Source of the DNA: Dorea sp. AF36-15AT
Lineage (GTDB): Bacteria; Bacillota; Clostridia; Lachnospirales; Lachnospiraceae
Length of the DNA: 64,000 nucleotides
Direction: 5' to 3'
NCBI RefSeq assembly: GCF_003477705.1
Contig: NZ_QUDV01000010.1
Coordinates: 1-64,000, forward strand
Shown here one piece after another: positions 52,718 through 62,314 of the stretch (positions are counted from its first letter, which is position 1; every line of letters begins with the position of its first letter). The notes under the pieces were generated by a model. That model did no database searches. It was not told the origin of the DNA and saw only the letters and a program-made list of their open reading frames with translations. The translations under genes and the position numbers were made by a program.

Positions 52718-54166
52718 TTACCAGTTTTTTTGCACTCGCAGATAATCGTCTTTTTCTAATCCCTCTATGGAAAATCCTACTTTTCGGTAATCTTGCAGCA
52801 AGCTTACCGCCTCTTCTGTCACCTGTTCACCCGGCACGATCAACGGACTTCCCGGCGGATAAAGATAGGCATATTCCACTGATATTCTGCCCACACTCTC
52901 TTCCCATAATACCATCTCGGTCTCTTCCAATGGAATTTCCAGAGCCCTGGCACTGTTCATGACCTGCGGATTCTTAGGGAGTCTTCCCATAGCATCCTCC
53001 ATAGCTTCCACCACATCATTCAGCGCCATCTGTTTGCCCACGTTCATCTGCTCATTTTTCAATCCAATCTCGCTGTCTATCTCCAGAAATGCCTTTACTA
53101 ATCTCTGAAAACCTTCATCCGTATCACTGACCGACGTCATTGCAATCACATAAGTCCCTGCCGCCATCTCCATCTGCAAATGGTATTTCACACGCAAAAT
53201 GCGATACAGTTCCCTTCCACTAAGGCCAACTCCCTTCGCCGATACGACAATCTTAGACCAATCATAATGCTCCGTCTCCAAAAGCTTCAAGTACTTCATC
53301 TGCTTCAGCTGCGCCCGGGCTTCCTGCAATCTCTTCACATACGGTACAAACATCTCGTCTCGTTTTTCTGCCAGCAGATGCACGCAGTTATCGATCGACG
53401 CCATCAACACATACGAAGGGCTGCTGGACTGCAGCATATCCAGATAACGGAAGATCCGTCTGCGATCTGCAAGTTCACCCTGTACATGCAAAATAGCTGT
53501 CTGTGTAAGCGACGGCAGTGTCTTGTGAACGCTGTGAATTACCACATCAGCTCCTTTTGCCAGTGCATTTTTATCAAAATACGGATGAAATCCCAGATGT
53601 GCTCCATGTGCCTCATCCACGATCAGTGGAATACCATATGCATGCACCACTGCGGCAATTCCTTCCACATCAGAAATCACGCCATCATATGTCGGAGACA
53701 CGATTACCACAGCGCGTATGTCCGAATGCTCCATAAGCGCAGTCTTCACTGCGCTTACAGAAATATAAGTATTCAGATGTAAATCCTCATCAAATTCCGG
53801 ATACAGATAGACCGGATTTAATTCATTCAGATAGACTGCGTGATAGACTGATTTGTGGCATTGTCTGGCAAATAATATCTTATCGCCCTTCTTCGTGCAG
53901 CCAAGTATCGCACTCAGGATTCCTACTGTACTTCCATTCACCAGAAAACGGCTTTCTTCCGCGCCGTACACTCTGGCTGTCAGCTCCTGCGCATCTTTCA
54001 GAATTCCACTTGCGTGATGAAGATCATCAAACCCTTCAATCTCCGTGATATCGATTCCAAATGGAAGATTGTCGCCCCAGGATGCCTGTCTCTTATGCCC
54101 CGGCATATGGAATCCATAATAATCCGATGCCTGGTAAGCACTCAATCTGTCATATAATCTCTCCAT
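52718..54166 (-). CDS. Orn/Lys/Arg decarboxylase-family PLP enzyme
   Basis: 482 residues. PLP-binding lysine in SVHKTLPSLTQTA near residue 222; VDEAHGAHLGFHPYF carries the Asp that holds the cofactor nitrogen. FHMPGHKRQ at the start is the family signature. The C-terminal domain (VNPPGSPLIVPGE-like: YLYPPGSPLIVPGE) is the short SpeA/YaaO form. Decarboxylates a basic amino acid; the exact one cannot be told. First gene of the housekeeping run. Confidence 0.9.
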   Translation of the reverse strand: MERLYDRLSAYQASDYYGFHMPGHKRQASWGDNLPFGIDITEIEGFDDLHHASGILKDAQELTARVYGAEESRFLVNGSTVGILSAILGCTKKGDKILFARQCHKSVYHAVYLNELNPVYLYPEFDEDLHLNTYISVSAVKTALMEHSDIRAVVIVSPTYDGVISDVEGIAAVVHAYGIPLIVDEAHGAHLGFHPYFDKNALAKGADVVIHSVHKTLPSLTQTAILHVQGELADRRRIFRYLDMLQSSSPSYVLMASIDNCVHLLAEKRDEMFVPYVKRLQEARAQLKQMKYLKLLETEHYDWSKIVVSAKGVGLSGRELYRILRVKYHLQMEMAAGTYVIAMTSVSDTDEGFQRLVKAFLEIDSEIGLKNEQMNVGKQMALNDVVEAMEDAMGRLPKNPQVMNSARALEIPLEETEMVLWEESVGRISVEYAYLYPPGSPLIVPGEQVTEEAVSLLQDYRKVGFSIEGLEKDDYLRVQKNW

Positions 54167-54294
54167 ATTACCATCCTTATTCTTATGATGAACTTTTTAT
54201 CTATTTTACCAGTTTACATACCTTATATCAAGATATGCCGTCTAATTTGTCTCGCATTTGACTCTCCACTTTCAAGAAGATCTTCTTCTCATTA

Positions 54295-55146
54295 TCATGC
54301 CAGATATTCTTCCAAAATTTCCCGAATCAACACTTCCTTAGATACATTTTTATCCTGCCTTGCAGATGCCGGCTTTGTCACAGGCTCCCTTGCAGGCTCT
54401 CTTGCAGAAACTTTCTCTGCTTCTCTTTTAGGGACTTTCTCTGCTTCTCTTTCAGGGATTTTCTCCGCTTCTCTTATGGTTTCCCTTATGGAGTCTCTTG
54501 GCGGTTCCTTTACCGGTATATTTTCAGACATCAGTTCCGGAATAGGCTCCTGTTTCATTTCCTGCTTCTTCTCTGGCATAATCTCCGGTACTGATTCTTC
54601 TTCGTATTTTGGCATACTCTTTTCCCGGCTCTTTTCGTATTTGCGCGCACAGAAATTATCCAGATAATCTACCATATATGTGCGTATTGCCTGCAGACGA
54701 TAATTCTCATCTACTGACACCCGCAGTGCAAATAAAATAACACCTGCGGCCAGTCCAAATGCGCCATTACGCAGTACCTGATCATTCATTCCATGAAGCA
54801 TGTATTCTCCAAATGCTGCCAATACACCGATTGCCGCACAGATCCACGCCGTCCCCTTTTCTAATCTTCGCCAGCTGTGAAGTGATAATCCTGCAATCCG
54901 GTATTCATATATGTATTTCTCCACAAACACTTCCACATTCTGCACGCGATCACTTACCATGCATGCATGCTCATATTTTGCCCGGATCAGGCGCATCAAC
55001 GGATGCGTACTTTTCCCCATATTTGCTGCCGCCCATACCAGTTTCTTAAGCGTCAGCCCTGTAATAATTTTACTGATCAGCCCGATCGATGCCACAGCCC
55101 CCAGCAACACAAACTGCAAATGCCTGTCCATTATCATTTCCAACAT
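54295..55146 (-). CDS. Membrane protein with a repetitive charged C-terminal tail, unknown family
   Basis: 283 residues. Helices near 10-35, 100-120 and 125-150, a helical middle (VQNVEVFVEKYIYEYRIAGLSLHSWRRLEKG), then a cytoplasmic tail of about 110 residues with imperfect repeats of the form REAEKIPEREAEKVPKREAEKV. I do not recognise the domain. It lies alone between the decarboxylase and mtnN genes. Confidence 0.7.
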   Translation of the reverse strand: MLEMIMDRHLQFVLLGAVASIGLISKIITGLTLKKLVWAAANMGKSTHPLMRLIRAKYEHACMVSDRVQNVEVFVEKYIYEYRIAGLSLHSWRRLEKGTAWICAAIGVLAAFGEYMLHGMNDQVLRNGAFGLAAGVILFALRVSVDENYRLQAIRTYMVDYLDNFCARKYEKSREKSMPKYEEESVPEIMPEKKQEMKQEPIPELMSENIPVKEPPRDSIRETIREAEKIPEREAEKVPKREAEKVSAREPAREPVTKPASARQDKNVSKEVLIREILEEYLA

Positions 55147-55306
55147 AATAAATGCCCTCCTTCTTTGTTTCGATTATACTCGAAACGCCGAACGAGGGCG
55201 AAAAAAACGTTCTTCATATTTCGCATAGAGTTCTGCGAGTTTTCTCATATTCTGTCAGGCTTGTCCATCTCTGTCAGATCTGGTCACCTCGCATTCAGCC
55301 ATAACG

Positions 55307-56002
55307 CTACGCAAGCTTTGTCATTAATTTCTCCACAAGTCGTACACTGTGGGCAATTGCTTTCTTCTCAAAAGTCGGATAGTCCTCAGATGCACTGCCA
55401 TCTGCCTTGTCCGAAATAGCACGAATAATGACATACGAAATGTCATTGAGGTATGCAGTATGCGCAATTGCAGCTCCCTCCATCTCCGTACACAGTCCGC
55501 CAAAATTACTGCGGATCTTCTCTTTCACTTCATCAGAAGCAACAAACTGATCTCCGCTTACCACTCTTCCGGTAAATGTATGAATATCCGGATTCGCTTC
55601 CTCATTCGCCTCTACTGCCAGGCGAATCAGCTTCTCATCTGCCGGAAACGCCAGAATATCCATTCTCGGCACTTCTCCCAACGGATAACCAAATGCAGTT
55701 GCATCCATATCATGATGAAGTGCATCGGTAGAAATCACCATATCTCCAATATCAATCTTTGCATCCAGCGAACCCGCGATTCCTGTATTAATCAATGTAT
55801 CTACATGAAATTCCGATGCCAGAATCTGTGCACACACTGCTGCATTGACCTTACCAATACCGCTGCGCACCACAGTCACCTCTTTACCTTCCAGCTTACC
55901 TGTCACAAATTGCATAGAAGCCCGGTCTGTTACCTTCTCCACTTCCATCTTCTCTTTTAACGCTGCTACTTCTTCATCCATAGCTCCGATAATACCGATC
56001 AT
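55307..56002 (-). CDS. mtnN: 5'-methylthioadenosine/S-adenosylhomocysteine nucleosidase
   Basis: 231 residues. MIGIIGAMDEEVAALKEKM start with the catalytic Glu, GIAGSLDAKIDIGDMVIS, and the nucleoside-binding EMEGAAIAHTAYL; AISDKADGSA carries the catalytic Asp. It cleaves adenine from MTA and SAH, so recycles SAM by-products. Divergent from the TSCPD gene. Confidence 0.95.
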   Translation of the reverse strand: MIGIIGAMDEEVAALKEKMEVEKVTDRASMQFVTGKLEGKEVTVVRSGIGKVNAAVCAQILASEFHVDTLINTGIAGSLDAKIDIGDMVISTDALHHDMDATAFGYPLGEVPRMDILAFPADEKLIRLAVEANEEANPDIHTFTGRVVSGDQFVASDEVKEKIRSNFGGLCTEMEGAAIAHTAYLNDISYVIIRAISDKADGSASEDYPTFEKKAIAHSVRLVEKLMTKLA

Positions 56003-56164
56003 GTCTCATCCTCCTTTTCTATCTCCGCTAGTATACCATGTTTTTCATGACGACTCTATAATTCTGTGCACATTTTTACTCTGGTATTTTCTATCTGCTT
56101 CTGTTATAATTCCGATAGTCTTTAATCAAGACTCAATATTAATTATGATAGGAGGATTTAAGAT

Positions 56165-56407
56165 ATGCAGTATAAAACACGCGGCACCTGTTCACAGCTG
56201 ATCAATCTGGAGCTGGACGGTGATGTAATAAAATCAGTAGAATTCATCGGTGGATGTGACGGCAATCTGCAGGGCATCTCAAAACTGGTAACCGGCATGA
56301 AGGCCGAAGATGCCATCAAGCGTCTGGAAGGAATCCAGTGCGGATTCAAGCCAACATCCTGTCCGGACCAGCTCGCAAAAGCACTTCGTCAGGCATTGGC
56401 ACAGTAA
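56165..56407 (+). CDS. TIGR03905 TSCPD-domain protein
   Basis: 80 residues, complete. C-terminal TSCPDQLAKAL gives the family its name; CSQLINLELDGDVIKSVEFIGGCDGNLQGISKLV and GIQCGFKPTSCPDQ hold four cysteines. The domain is also found attached to class II ribonucleotide reductases and may hold a metal. Its free-standing role is unknown. Behind AGGAGG, with its own promoter and strong terminator. Confidence 0.92.
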   Translation: MQYKTRGTCSQLINLELDGDVIKSVEFIGGCDGNLQGISKLVTGMKAEDAIKRLEGIQCGFKPTSCPDQLAKALRQALAQ

Positions 56408-56434
56408 GCATTCATAAATACGTGTAACCTGATT

Positions 56435-56471
56435 TAAGGAAAAGAGACCGTCTCCCTCGGTCTCTTTTCCT
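56435..56471 (+). terminator. Terminator of the TSCPD gene
   Basis: Perfect 15-bp stem AAGGAAAAGAGACCG/CGGTCTCTTTTCCTT, loop TCTCCCT, followed by TTTCG. Confidence 0.9.
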
Positions 56472-56479
56472 TTTTCGTG

Positions 56480-56773
56480 CTGTTTACTGTTCACTTTTGT
56501 CTCTCCACTTCCAAAAGCCACAGCAGCACTTTTCCATATTCAGTTTTCATTAATACAAGAACAGATGACGCTGCCAGGCTCTCCGGCTGTTCTGTCCACC
56601 TATGATTCGGGGCGGCCGCATATATCCCTACGACCTGATATGTTGTGTGGAACCCAGAGAATCTGTCTCCTGTTTGTTCTCTACTATCCTCATAGACTTC
56701 CGTTACAGCTTTCCTACCAGAACTTATGCATCAACGTCAGGAACCTGCGGTTCCTGTGGGGAATGTGACGTCA
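56480..56773. other. Gene-poor interval
   Basis: About 290 bp without a convincing gene. It contains a NotI-type GCGGCCGC near 56611, a weak inverted repeat CAGGAAC/GTTCCTG (56738-56756) that may act as a weak terminator for the upstream minus-strand gene, and some open frames on the plus strand with no family look. Confidence 0.6.
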
Positions 56774-57262
56774 CTATGGCTCCTCCACATATAGGCCATC
56801 CGTAAATGAACTACTCATGTCTCCATCCGCGGAATGAATACATTTCACTCGGTAATACCAATCGCCCTCTACTTCCAGTTTCTTACTGGTACTTACAAGA
56901 TCTGCATCGGTATTCTCCTTATGCCAGGTCTCTACAACTTCCCATTCCTCGTCTTCCCACTTTGCGCGTTCCACGATAACGGTAATCTGTATCGACTTAC
57001 AGGTATGTTCACCGATAGTCGTTCCACCAGCATAAATCACACCCGCCTTGACTTTACGTATCTTCGAATAACCTACCTGAAGGTTTTCCCCTCTTGTAAT
57101 CTTAGTATCTGTGCCTGTAGATTCAGTTTCATTTGTCAAATAGGAACCATCCAACATAGGCCTGTTGTCAGATGCTTCTGCTGACATACCGGTACTTGTA
57201 CTCAGCAGTAAACAGATGAGCATTGAAAATGCACAGATTGTAGATATCGCTCGTTTCTGCAT
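56774..57262 (-). CDS. Secreted DUF6147-like protein
   Basis: 162 residues from the ATG at 57262 (GGAG upstream). Signal peptide (CAFSMLICLLLSTSTGMSAEA), then RGENLQVGYSKIRKVKAGVIYAGGTTIGEHTCKSIQITVIVERA and DWYYRVKCIHSADGDMSSS; a beta-rich secreted fold of about 125 residues. Tentatively the DUF6147 family. No partner gene in the same direction, no strong terminator. Confidence 0.65.
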   Translation of the reverse strand: MQKRAISTICAFSMLICLLLSTSTGMSAEASDNRPMLDGSYLTNETESTGTDTKITRGENLQVGYSKIRKVKAGVIYAGGTTIGEHTCKSIQITVIVERAKWEDEEWEVVETWHKENTDADLVSTSKKLEVEGDWYYRVKCIHSADGDMSSSFTDGLYVEEP

Positions 57263-57330
57263 AATATTCTCCGCAGCTACCAACTCTTCTCATATATATA
57301 GACAACCGAACTTGCAAAACCTGTCGTTTT

Positions 57331-58203
57331 TTAGGAAGGAAAATGTAATTTTTTCAAAATTTCTTCAAAATCTGCTTTTTCTATAGTTCCTATCAACTGA
57401 TAATAAACTCCCTGATACTCAAATGTTGCCGAATATCTCTTTTTTTTACTCTCAGGTAATTCATATTCCATAACTTTTGCCTTGAGTTTTCCTTTTTCCA
57501 AAGTATAACTATCTGTTATAGCATCTTCTAAATCAACTCCAATTAATTCCTCGTAATAAGATGAACTCATTACATAAGACACATTTGCACTACCATTTTT
57601 ATAAAGCAACTGCGCCATTTCCATATCTTCATCAATTTCACAATATGAATACTTCATATTCTCATCAAATCGTACAACTCTCACTGGATCAAATCCCAAC
57701 TGATCTCTTATCTCTTGATATGCTTGTTCTTCCGCTTCATTATCTATCGTTTTTGCTCTCTTCTTTGAATTATTTACCTTGGACACCTGCCTGTCTCCAA
57801 CAGCCTGTTCCACCATCTCCACGATTCTCTTTGGTCCACCTACTCCTGTTGTCCCTATTCCTATCACAAGCACCAATACTGCTGCCGCAGCTGTGATCCG
57901 CTTCCGGTGATGTCGTCTTTTTGCTCTGGATTTTTCCTCCTCTTTCTCTTTTCTCCGCTTCTGTAACTCTCTGCCCAGACGTAGTGCTTCCTGGTCTTCT
58001 TCTGACAAGCCCTCCATCGCCGAATCTTCCGAATCTGCATCTTCATGACCTGGGATCATCGCGTAGATTTTCCGTTCCATTTCTTCACTCGGCTCCGCAG
58101 ACATTGCCTCTGGATCCGCTTCCACCATTTTTATAATTTCTTCTGCGTCCTTGTCGATTCCTTCCCATATTCTCTTTTCGTAATCGTTCAAATGCTCTTT
58201 CAT
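57331..58203 (-). CDS. DUF4367-like membrane protein, possible anti-sigma partner
   Basis: 290 residues. Acidic N-terminus (about 1-95), basic patch RAKRRHHRKRIT, one membrane helix (about 105-125), then an outside domain (about 155-290) with a DUF4367-like end (YELPESKKKRYSATFEYQGVYYQLIGT). Such proteins usually sit next to a sigma-70 factor, which here lies 1.2 kb upstream beyond murG. Confidence 0.75.
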   Translation of the reverse strand: MKEHLNDYEKRIWEGIDKDAEEIIKMVEADPEAMSAEPSEEMERKIYAMIPGHEDADSEDSAMEGLSEEDQEALRLGRELQKRRKEKEEEKSRAKRRHHRKRITAAAAVLVLVIGIGTTGVGGPKRIVEMVEQAVGDRQVSKVNNSKKRAKTIDNEAEEQAYQEIRDQLGFDPVRVVRFDENMKYSYCEIDEDMEMAQLLYKNGSANVSYVMSSSYYEELIGVDLEDAITDSYTLEKGKLKAKVMEYELPESKKKRYSATFEYQGVYYQLIGTIEKADFEEILKKLHFPS

Positions 58204-58278
58204 AACTTCCTCTTTTCACTTGACCATCGCACTCCCCTCGTTTACAATTACTTTATTGATATTGATTGGAGGCGCACT

Positions 58279-59346
58279 ATGAAACGTATTATCTTAACCG
58301 GCGGCGGCACTGCCGGGCACGTCACGCCGAACATTGCTCTGCTGCCGCGTCTCAAAGAACTGAACTATGATATTCACTATATCGGTTCATATAACGGAAT
58401 TGAAAAGGAGCTGATCGAACAGCTCGGTATCCCATATCACGGGATCTCTTCCGGTAAGCTGAGACGTTATTTCAGTCTTCGTAACTTCACAGATCCTTTC
58501 CGTGTACTCAAGGGTTTCCGTGAAGCACATCGATTAATTAAATTACTAAAACCGGATGTAATCTTTTCCAAAGGCGGCTTCGTATCTGTTCCGGTCGTAT
58601 TCGCCGGAAAGAAATGCAAGGTTCCAACGATTATTCATGAGTCTGATATGACTCCGGGACTTGCGAATAAGCTGTCTATTCCGTCAGCTACAAAAGTGTG
58701 CTGTAACTTCCCGGAAACAGTAGAATTACTTCCGGCAAGCAAAGCGGTACTGACTGGTTCTCCGATTCGACAGGAATTGCTGTCAGGAGACCGCCAGCAT
58801 GCACTCGACTTTACAGGGCTGACAGACGGTAAGCCTGTAATTCTTATCATCGGTGGAAGCCTCGGCGCTGTAGCAGTAAATGAAGCTGTCCGTCGTATTC
58901 TTCCGGTATTATTAAAAGATTTTCAGGTTATTCATCTGTGTGGCAAAGGTAAGCTCGACCCTTCACTGAACGCATTGGATGGTTACGTACAGTATGAATA
59001 CATCAAAGATGAACTGAAGGATCTCTTTGCATTATCAGATATTGTTATCTCACGTGCCGGAGCTAATGCAATCTGCGAACTGCTTGCACTGCGTAAGCCG
59101 AATCTTCTGATTCCACTTTCTGCCAATGCCAGCCGGGGAGACCAGATCCTGAATGCACGTTCATTTGAACGTCAGGGATTCAGCGCCGTAATGGAAGAGG
59201 AAGAGATCACCAATGAGAAGCTTCTGGATACAATTCATGAGCTTTTCCAAAACCGTGATCGCTATATCTCAGCTATGAAGAGCTCTAACCAGCAGGATTC
59301 CATCGATATGATCATTGATCTGATCGAGTCTGTTGCACGTGCATAA
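58279..59346 (+). CDS. murG: MurG, UDP-GlcNAc lipid-I N-acetylglucosaminyltransferase
   Basis: 355 residues from the ATG at 58279 (behind GGAGG). GGTGGTAGHVTP-like start MKRIILTGGGTAGHVTPNIAL, LLKPDVIFSKGGFVSVPVVFAG, VILIIGGSLGAVAVNEAV and SRAGANAICELLALRKP are the acceptor- and donor-binding signatures of MurG. It converts lipid I to lipid II on the inner face of the membrane. It is not in a mur cluster here, and runs opposite to its neighbours. Confidence 0.95.
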   Translation: MKRIILTGGGTAGHVTPNIALLPRLKELNYDIHYIGSYNGIEKELIEQLGIPYHGISSGKLRRYFSLRNFTDPFRVLKGFREAHRLIKLLKPDVIFSKGGFVSVPVVFAGKKCKVPTIIHESDMTPGLANKLSIPSATKVCCNFPETVELLPASKAVLTGSPIRQELLSGDRQHALDFTGLTDGKPVILIIGGSLGAVAVNEAVRRILPVLLKDFQVIHLCGKGKLDPSLNALDGYVQYEYIKDELKDLFALSDIVISRAGANAICELLALRKPNLLIPLSANASRGDQILNARSFERQGFSAVMEEEEITNEKLLDTIHELFQNRDRYISAMKSSNQQDSIDMIIDLIESVARA

Positions 59347-59382
59347 TTTTTTAAACTGTAAAGATATTTTTATTGTATAAGT

Positions 59383-59417
59383 ACAGAAAAAGGTGTCAGT
59401 CTGACACCTTTTTCTGT
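59383..59417. terminator. Bidirectional terminator
   Basis: Perfect 17-bp palindromic stem (ACAGAAAAAGGTGTCAG with its complement) around one base, between murG and the convergent sigma-factor gene. Confidence 0.9.
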
Positions 59418-59968
59418 TAAGTATTAATGTGGTCAAACTCGTCTTTATATTTTTTTCTGATCCAATCCTTGATTCTTGTCAACGTACTCATCACTGCATT
59501 CAAAGACATTCCCATACGGTCAGCTATCTCCTGTCTAGGCATCTCATTACAATATGCATATACTGCCAGATTATACCATTTCCGCTTTTTGGTCTTTAGT
59601 GCCGCCAATATCCTGCATGCACATTCGATTTCATCTTTCTCACGTAAAGTTCCAAAAAATTGTTCTTCCGGATCTTCTTCGTACCCAAGATAGTCTTCCA
59701 TCGTTTCTTTCGCCCATAGCAGTCTTTCATAGCTTATATGTTTTACGTGATTCACCGCAACGTTCCTGGCTGTCGTCGCCAGCCAGCTCCGTACGTTTGT
59801 CACACGACCGGTTTCTGAAAAAATGTAATATCTGCCAAAGACCACCTGTGAAATGTCTTCTGCCTCTTCTCTATTGCAGGTATAATGATACGCTATACGG
59901 AATACCATTTTATGATATTCCTCATATACAGCATCGAATCCATTCTTTTTTTCGGACTCTATTCCCAC
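59417..59968 (-). CDS. Sigma-70 family RNA polymerase sigma factor
   Basis: 183 residues. Region 2 at about 18-85 (YEEYHKMVFRIAYHYTCNREEAEDISQVVFG... NVRSWLATTARNVAVNHVK) and region 4 at 130-178 (MPRQEIADRMGMSLNAVMSTLTRIKDWIRKKY). ECF-like, without an anti-sigma factor immediately downstream; the DUF4367-like gene beyond murG is the likely partner. Confidence 0.9.
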   Translation of the reverse strand: MGIESEKKNGFDAVYEEYHKMVFRIAYHYTCNREEAEDISQVVFGRYYIFSETGRVTNVRSWLATTARNVAVNHVKHISYERLLWAKETMEDYLGYEEDPEEQFFGTLREKDEIECACRILAALKTKKRKWYNLAVYAYCNEMPRQEIADRMGMSLNAVMSTLTRIKDWIRKKYKDEFDHINT

Positions 59969-60030
59969 TATTAATTCCCTTATTTCTCATTGCTTCATAA
60001 CATTGTCTACGAATATATTCCTATATTCCG

Positions 60031-60447
60031 CTATTCTGTCTCTTTTACCTTCTTCAGGACTTCATCTCTGACTTCATCCGTGAGTTCACCTGCATTCCAC
60101 ATTGGAAAAGCATTATCGCCTTCGTATCTTGGAATCAGATGCATATGGTAATGGAACACTGTCTGACCCGCAGGTTCCTCATTATTCTGAAGTACATTGA
60201 ATCCATCACAGTTCAGTGCTTTCTTCATTCTTGTAACCATCTTCTTCGCAAGAATGATAGACTTTCCTGCCGTCTCCTCCGGAATCTCATACAAATTCGC
60301 ATAATGCTCCTTCGGCAAGATCAAAGCATGTCCCTTTGTTGCCGGACCAAGATCCAGAATTACACGGAACTCTTCATCCTCATACAAGGTAGCAGATGGA
60401 ATCTCTCCATTTGCAATCTTACAAAAAATACAATTACAGTCTTTCAT
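60031..60447 (-). CDS. HIT family hydrolase
   Basis: 138 residues. The histidine triad HYHMHLIPRY (about 104-113) and the opening CIFCKIANGEIPSATLYEDEEF (with Cys-x2-Cys) are typical of Hit/HinT nucleotide hydrolases, which cleave AMP-linked substrates. Monocistronic. Confidence 0.93.
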   Translation of the reverse strand: MKDCNCIFCKIANGEIPSATLYEDEEFRVILDLGPATKGHALILPKEHYANLYEIPEETAGKSIILAKKMVTRMKKALNCDGFNVLQNNEEPAGQTVFHYHMHLIPRYEGDNAFPMWNAGELTDEVRDEVLKKVKETE

Positions 60448-60525
60448 AACAATTACCTTCTTTCCTTATATTTACGATTCGTCGCTGTCTCCTCTATATT
60501 GTAATTCTATGATATCAGTATAACA

Positions 60526-61332
60526 TCATAATTCGTCTTCATCAATATAGATTCCGTCCCAGTCCCCCCATCTCGGCCGCTTATGGCGATTTAAAAATTT
60601 CTTTACAGGATTCCAGAGATTGTCCGTCTCTTTCATAATTTTACTGCCCATCTCCTGCCTTGTGATCCAGTCATGTTCCTCTGTGTCATATGTGTGTGTA
60701 CTTTCCTGATACACATCGTCCTCTTTTGTATCCCATATCTCCGTTTGTGCTTTAGTAATTGCTTTGTCAACTTTTATATTTCTATTCTTTTCTTCTAATT
60801 CGCTTAGACTTTCTATGATTCCTGTAAGACTGTAATTTTCTCTCATTGTTTCTTTATGAAGCAAAAACGCAGTCTGGACACTGGCTATATCCTGATAATC
60901 AGTCCATTGTACAAAATATTCCATTAACTTATGAAAGCTTTCCCGAATCGTACCATCATACTGTGGCATATAACAAAAATGAAATTCACCGTTCTTTTCA
61001 AAAATCATTTCCGGTTCCAGCAGGATTCTATTTGAGTTCAGTAAATAACGTTCCACATCCCAAATTGTTTCCTGCATTTTTGATAGAAACTTTTTCATCT
61101 CTTCTTTAGTAATCTTGTCCTGCCGATATTTATTTTTCATTGATACCAGCCCCGTAATTTCATATTCGTATACGGTCATTTCTCCCTCACCGCGTATAGC
61201 AACAGGCAGCACTCCTTTTATCTGATTCATCTGCAGCATCCGTATCTGATAATCTGCTTCCGTAATGCCCGGAACACAAATGCGCAACAATGTTTTATTC
61301 AACTCGCTTTTTACTTCTGTATGTATTTCCAT
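60526..61332 (-). CDS. DUF6382 protein lacking an FHA domain
   Basis: 268 residues. DUF6382 region (about 1-170: MLQMNQIKGVLPVAIRGEGEMTVYEYEITGLVSMKNKY, FCYMPQYDGTIRESFHKLMEYFVQWTDY). A low-complexity linker follows and the protein ends KRPRWGDWDGIYIDEDEL. Related proteins in pilus clusters usually continue into an FHA domain, which is absent. Last gene of the tad-like cluster, 13 bp after the TadE-like gene. Confidence 0.75.
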   Translation of the reverse strand: MEIHTEVKSELNKTLLRICVPGITEADYQIRMLQMNQIKGVLPVAIRGEGEMTVYEYEITGLVSMKNKYRQDKITKEEMKKFLSKMQETIWDVERYLLNSNRILLEPEMIFEKNGEFHFCYMPQYDGTIRESFHKLMEYFVQWTDYQDIASVQTAFLLHKETMRENYSLTGIIESLSELEEKNRNIKVDKAITKAQTEIWDTKEDDVYQESTHTYDTEEHDWITRQEMGSKIMKETDNLWNPVKKFLNRHKRPRWGDWDGIYIDEDEL

Positions 61333-61345
61333 TTGTTCCTTCTTT

Positions 61346-61801
61346 CTAGTATCTTTTCAATCCTAATTTTCGATAACTTCTTATCTTTTCTTCTGGTTTT
61401 GTAATGCTTGAAGACTCCGCGACCGAAAGCTTCATACGACCTTTTGTTGCATCTGCTGTAATCGTAATCTGGTCTTTGTTAACTTTTGCATTTACACTTG
61501 GATTGCCAAATACAATACATTTTCCCCTGATCCGTTCTTCAAAAATTGTTGACACTACGGTTTCTGTTACTTCATCCTTTTCTCTGACCTTTGTTCCGGC
61601 AATTGCTGCCGTTTCGTGTGCGGCAGCCGCTGTAAGTGCCTTATCATGATAATAAAATATTCCCATAATGCTCAGAAAAAATATCATTAATATAAAAGGC
61701 ACAATATATGCCATTTCTACTGTAAACATTCCATTCAATTCCATTGTTCTAATTTTTGCAAGTTTTCCTTCATTTTTGTATATTTTATAATTTCTTTTCA
61801 T
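61346..61801 (-). CDS. TadE-like pilus protein
   Basis: 151 residues. The N-terminal TVEMAYIVPFILMIFFLSIMGIFYY (about 27-51) is the TadE/TadG membrane helix with the conserved Glu, followed by YYHDKALTAAAAHETAAIAG and a small outside domain. It is thought to be a minor pseudopilin of the tad-like secretion/pilus machine. It is 15 bp downstream of the A24 peptidase. Confidence 0.75.
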   Translation of the reverse strand: MKRNYKIYKNEGKLAKIRTMELNGMFTVEMAYIVPFILMIFFLSIMGIFYYHDKALTAAAAHETAAIAGTKVREKDEVTETVVSTIFEERIRGKCIVFGNPSVNAKVNKDQITITADATKGRMKLSVAESSSITKPEEKIRSYRKLGLKRY

Positions 61802-61816
61802 CCATACCTCGTTTTC

Positions 61817-62314
61817 TTATGCATTTGCAGCCATCATTATCTCCGTCAGCCATACGGCTATATATCCAACTGTAATAAGCGGAACCAGAGGTATTGACGT
61901 TCGCTTTTTGAATCGACTTCGCGCCAGTATAATCCCTGCTACCACTGCTGTTAACATCCAGGTCATCACTAACAGTTCAAGCATATTCCAGATTCCCAGA
62001 TACCCTCCCAGAATACACATCAACCAGCTGTCTCCATATCCCAGACCCTCTCGTGTTGCTTTACTGATTACGATAAAAAGCGATCCGATCACCAGACCTG
62101 CCAGATATGATTTCCATGCTCCGGAGCCCACGGTAACCACAGCTATACCACTCTCAATTCCGGTTATTAAAGCACAGCCTATAAGTGCAATCACAGATAC
62201 TTTATGCTCCTGTACATCTTTATAAGCCATGAATACTAATGCCAGACATACCATCATTCTGCCAATAACCTGGAACCAACCGTATTCCATCAGATATATA
62301 TTTATTTGCTGCAT
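61817..62314 (-). CDS. Prepilin peptidase (A24 family, TadV/CpaA type)
   Basis: 165 residues from the ATG at 62314 (MQQINIYLM); an ATG three codons earlier is close behind GGAG. Six membrane helices; the two catalytic aspartates are in YKDVQEHKV (about 40) and GYGDSWLM (about 102). It lacks the N-terminal methylase domain of PilD, as in tad systems. It overlaps the upstream gene by 13 bases. Confidence 0.9.
   Translation of the reverse strand: MQQINIYLMEYGWFQVIGRMMVCLALVFMAYKDVQEHKVSVIALIGCALITGIESGIAVVTVGSGAWKSYLAGLVIGSLFIVISKATREGLGYGDSWLMCILGGYLGIWNMLELLVMTWMLTAVVAGIILARSRFKKRTSIPLVPLITVGYIAVWLTEIMMAANA

Noticed and set aside
55170..55245. 24-codon minus-strand frame MRKLAELYAKYEERFFRPRS
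   Set aside because: It lacks a ribosome-binding site and overlaps the promoter region of the 283-residue gene.
56565..56805. Plus-strand frames in the interval after the TSCPD gene
   Set aside because: No ribosome-binding site, no recognisable domain, composition of random translation.
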